From NCBI GenBank assembly GCA_002280485.1, contig NCED01000082.1:1-7201 (forward strand): DNA of 7,201 bases. Reading direction: 5' to 3'. Of the stretch, positions 6,155-7,201 are shown in pieces (position 1 is the stretch's first letter; each line of letters begins with the position of its first letter). The translations under genes and the position numbers were made by a program. The notes beneath the pieces are model-generated. The model worked only from the letters and a program-made list of their open reading frames with translations. It did no database searches and was not told the DNA's origin. The DNA is from Caulobacterales bacterium 32-69-10 (GTDB taxonomy: Bacteria; Pseudomonadota; Alphaproteobacteria; Caulobacterales; Caulobacteraceae).

Positions 6155-6183
6155 CTGATACAGGAGACGATACGCCGCGTCAA
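6155..6183 (-). promoter_or_regulatory. Sigma70-type promoter of rplM-rpsI
   Basis: The minus strand has a TTGACG -35 element (6183-6178), a 17-base spacer and a TATCAG -10 element (6160-6155). The predicted transcript starts near 6148, giving a leader of about 55 bases. TTGACG is a common -35 form in alphaproteobacterial ribosomal promoters. Confidence 0.55.
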
Positions 6184-6221
6184 CGCGTCGAAAAGCGCGA
6201 CATGTGGCGCAAACTACTGTT

Positions 6222-6250
6222 TTGAAGCGATATTCTATATACGGTATTAA
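6222..6250 (+). promoter_or_regulatory. Candidate promoter of the PhoX-like gene
   Basis: TTGAAG (6222-6227), a 17-base spacer and TATTAA (6245-6250) give a moderate sigma70 match on the plus strand. It is back to back with the rplM promoter. The -10 element falls inside a perfect dyad (6243-6256). A leader of about 100 bases would result. Confidence 0.4.
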
Positions 6251-6256
6251 AATACC
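6243..6256. repeat. Perfect dyad overlapping the -10 element; candidate operator
   Basis: GGTATT, AA, AATACC form a perfect 14-base palindrome over the predicted -10 element of the rightward gene. Such a position suits repressor binding. The cognate regulator is not identifiable. Confidence 0.4.
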
Positions 6257-6276
6257 CGTCGAAACGAGCCGTCTCT

Positions 6277-6293
6277 CCGTTACAAATTAACGG
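6277..6293. repeat. Perfect inverted repeat in the leader of the PhoX-like gene
   Basis: CCGTTA, CAAAT, TAACGG form a 6-bp dyad about 63 bases before the ATG at 6356. It could be a second operator or a small RNA hairpin. It lacks the strength of a terminator. Confidence 0.35.
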
Positions 6294-6344
6294 CGTTCGT
6301 CATCAAACCATAGCCATTTGCAGTCATCGGGGACCAAACCCTTC

Positions 6345-6348
6345 GGAG
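6345..6348 (+). promoter_or_regulatory. Shine-Dalgarno of the PhoX-like gene
   Basis: GGAG lies 7 bases before the ATG at 6356 and supports that start. Confidence 0.65.
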
Positions 6349-6355
6349 CCTCCTT

Positions 6356-7201
6356 ATGAATCTTCACCGTCGCGGCCTGATCGCCTCGAGCGCCGCCCTC
6401 GCCTTTGCAGGACTGGCCCGCCACGCCTCCGCCCAGACCGCCGGCGAAGAAACCTATGTCAACGAGGTTCACGGCTATGGCCCGCTGATCACCGATCCGA
6501 ACCGACTGCTCGATCTGCCCGAGGGCTTCTCCTACCAAGTGGTGGTCCAAGGCGGCGACACCATGGACGACGGACTGTTCGTGCCGGGTCAACCCGACGG
6601 CATGGCCTGTTTCCCGCTGGAAGGATCTAGGGTCGCCCTGGTGGTCAATCACGAGCTGAAGGGTTCTTCCGGCCTGCACCGCAATCTGGGCCCAGGCGGT
6701 CTGCATGAAGAACGTCTCGGTCTGCTGGATGCGGCCAAGGCCTATGACACCTACAAGGACGGCCGCCCCCTGCCCGGCGGATGCTCCACAATCATCTATG
6801 ATCTTCAAACCCGCCAGAAGGTCAGCCAGCACCTGACCCTGGCCGGCACCTCGACCAACTGCTGCGGCGGCCCGACGCCCTGGGGCAGCTGGCTCAGCTG
6901 CGAGGAAACCCTTGAAACGCCGGCCGACGCGGACGTGGCCAAGAACCACGGCTGGGTGTTCGAAGTGCCGGCGACAGCCACCGGCCTGGTGGATCCCGTG
7001 CCGCTGAAGGCCATGGGCCGGTTCGATCACGAGGCCGTCTGCATCGATCCGCGCACCGGCATGGTCTATCTGACCGAGGACGATCACACCGGCCTCTTCT
7101 ACCGCTTCATTCCCAACACGCCCGGCGAACTGGTCCGGGGCGGCAAGCTTCAGGCCCTGGCCTGGAAGGGCGTCCCCGCGGCGGACACCCGCAACCATGA
7201 C
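6356..7201 (+). CDS. PhoX/DUF839-family protein with Tat signal peptide, partial (first 282 aa)
   Basis: This is a predicted exported metal-dependent phosphatase-like protein of the PhoX (DUF839) family, whose characterised members are Ca/Fe phosphomonoesterases. The N-terminus NLHRRGLIASSAALAFAGL carries a twin arginine followed by a hydrophobic stretch. A likely cleavage site follows ASA at residue 26, consistent with Tat export to the periplasm or as a lipid-free secreted protein. Family hallmarks are NCCGGPTPWGSWLSCEET (168-185), GWVFEV, FDHEAVCIDPRTGMVYLTED (223-242) and GLFYRF. The Cys-rich NCCGG block includes the position of the iron-ligand cysteine in PhoX. The frame is open to the window edge, and the family usually runs to 450 or more residues. 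No convincing Pho box is visible, so phosphate control is unproven and the substrate remains uncertain. The gene is divergent from rplM and belongs to the core side of the window. Confidence 0.88.
   Translation, partial: MNLHRRGLIASSAALAFAGLARHASAQTAGEETYVNEVHGYGPLITDPNRLLDLPEGFSYQVVVQGGDTMDDGLFVPGQPDGMACFPLEGSRVALVVNHELKGSSGLHRNLGPGGLHEERLGLLDAAKAYDTYKDGRPLPGGCSTIIYDLQTRQKVSQHLTLAGTSTNCCGGPTPWGSWLSCEETLETPADADVAKNHGWVFEVPATATGLVDPVPLKAMGRFDHEAVCIDPRTGMVYLTEDDHTGLFYRFIPNTPGELVRGGKLQALAWKGVPAADTRNHD

Noticed and set aside
6094..6183. Thirty-codon N-terminal extension of L13
   Set aside because: It contains the predicted promoter and leader, resembles no L13 N-terminus, and a good Shine-Dalgarno precedes the internal ATG.
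6299..6328. Possible Pho box (GTCATC repeated at 6299 and 6323)
   Set aside because: The repeats are 24 bases apart, not the 11-base spacing of PhoB half-sites, and the flanking bases do not fit.
6287..7198. Long 303-residue minus-strand open frame
   Set aside because: It lies opposite the PhoX-like gene, whose protein has clear family motifs, a Tat signal and a good ribosome binding site. The antisense product matches nothing and is a by-product of GC-rich codon bias.
1..7201. CRISPR array, rRNA or insertion sequence
   Set aside because: No regularly spaced repeats, rRNA-like sequence, transposase or terminal inverted repeats were seen anywhere in the window.

Overview
The window looks like chromosomal DNA of a GC-rich alphaproteobacterium, most likely of the Caulobacterales (Brevundimonas/Caulobacter type). 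This is judged from the S13 and S9 protein sequences, the TTGACG-type -35 element upstream of the S13 gene, the codon bias and a Tat-exported PhoX/DUF839-type protein. The genus is an inference, because no database search was possible.

The right half is core chromosome. The ribosomal operon rplM-rpsI (L13 and S9) runs leftward from about 6093 to 5246. It has a recognisable sigma70-type promoter and a structured leader. A divergent gene starting at 6356 encodes a Tat-signal PhoX/DUF839-family protein and runs off the right edge. The space between the two carries back-to-back promoters and two perfect dyads. The rpsI frame is open but encodes only 122 residues: about 42 residues of the conserved S9 core, including the family signature, are missing without a frameshift.

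The left half looks like an integrated accessory element sitting against the 3' end of rpsI. It holds a leftward tyrosine recombinase (5090 to 3804) and a rightward 1122-residue protein (89 to 3457), which combines a superfamily 2 helicase with a C-terminal segment resembling a PD-(D/E)xK nuclease. The two genes converge on a 346-base gap. The helicase-nuclease is probably cargo, and a DNA-restriction or anti-phage role is plausible but unproven. The element continues past the left edge.

Between the integrase start and rpsI lies a compact attachment-like region. It has four CTGTG[A/C]A repeats arranged as two pairs, each pair with an 11-base internal spacing. Between the pairs lies a degenerate copy of the rpsI 3' end, differing mainly at third codon positions. 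A bidirectional stem-loop terminator follows. Together these suggest that the integrase targets the 3' end of rpsI.
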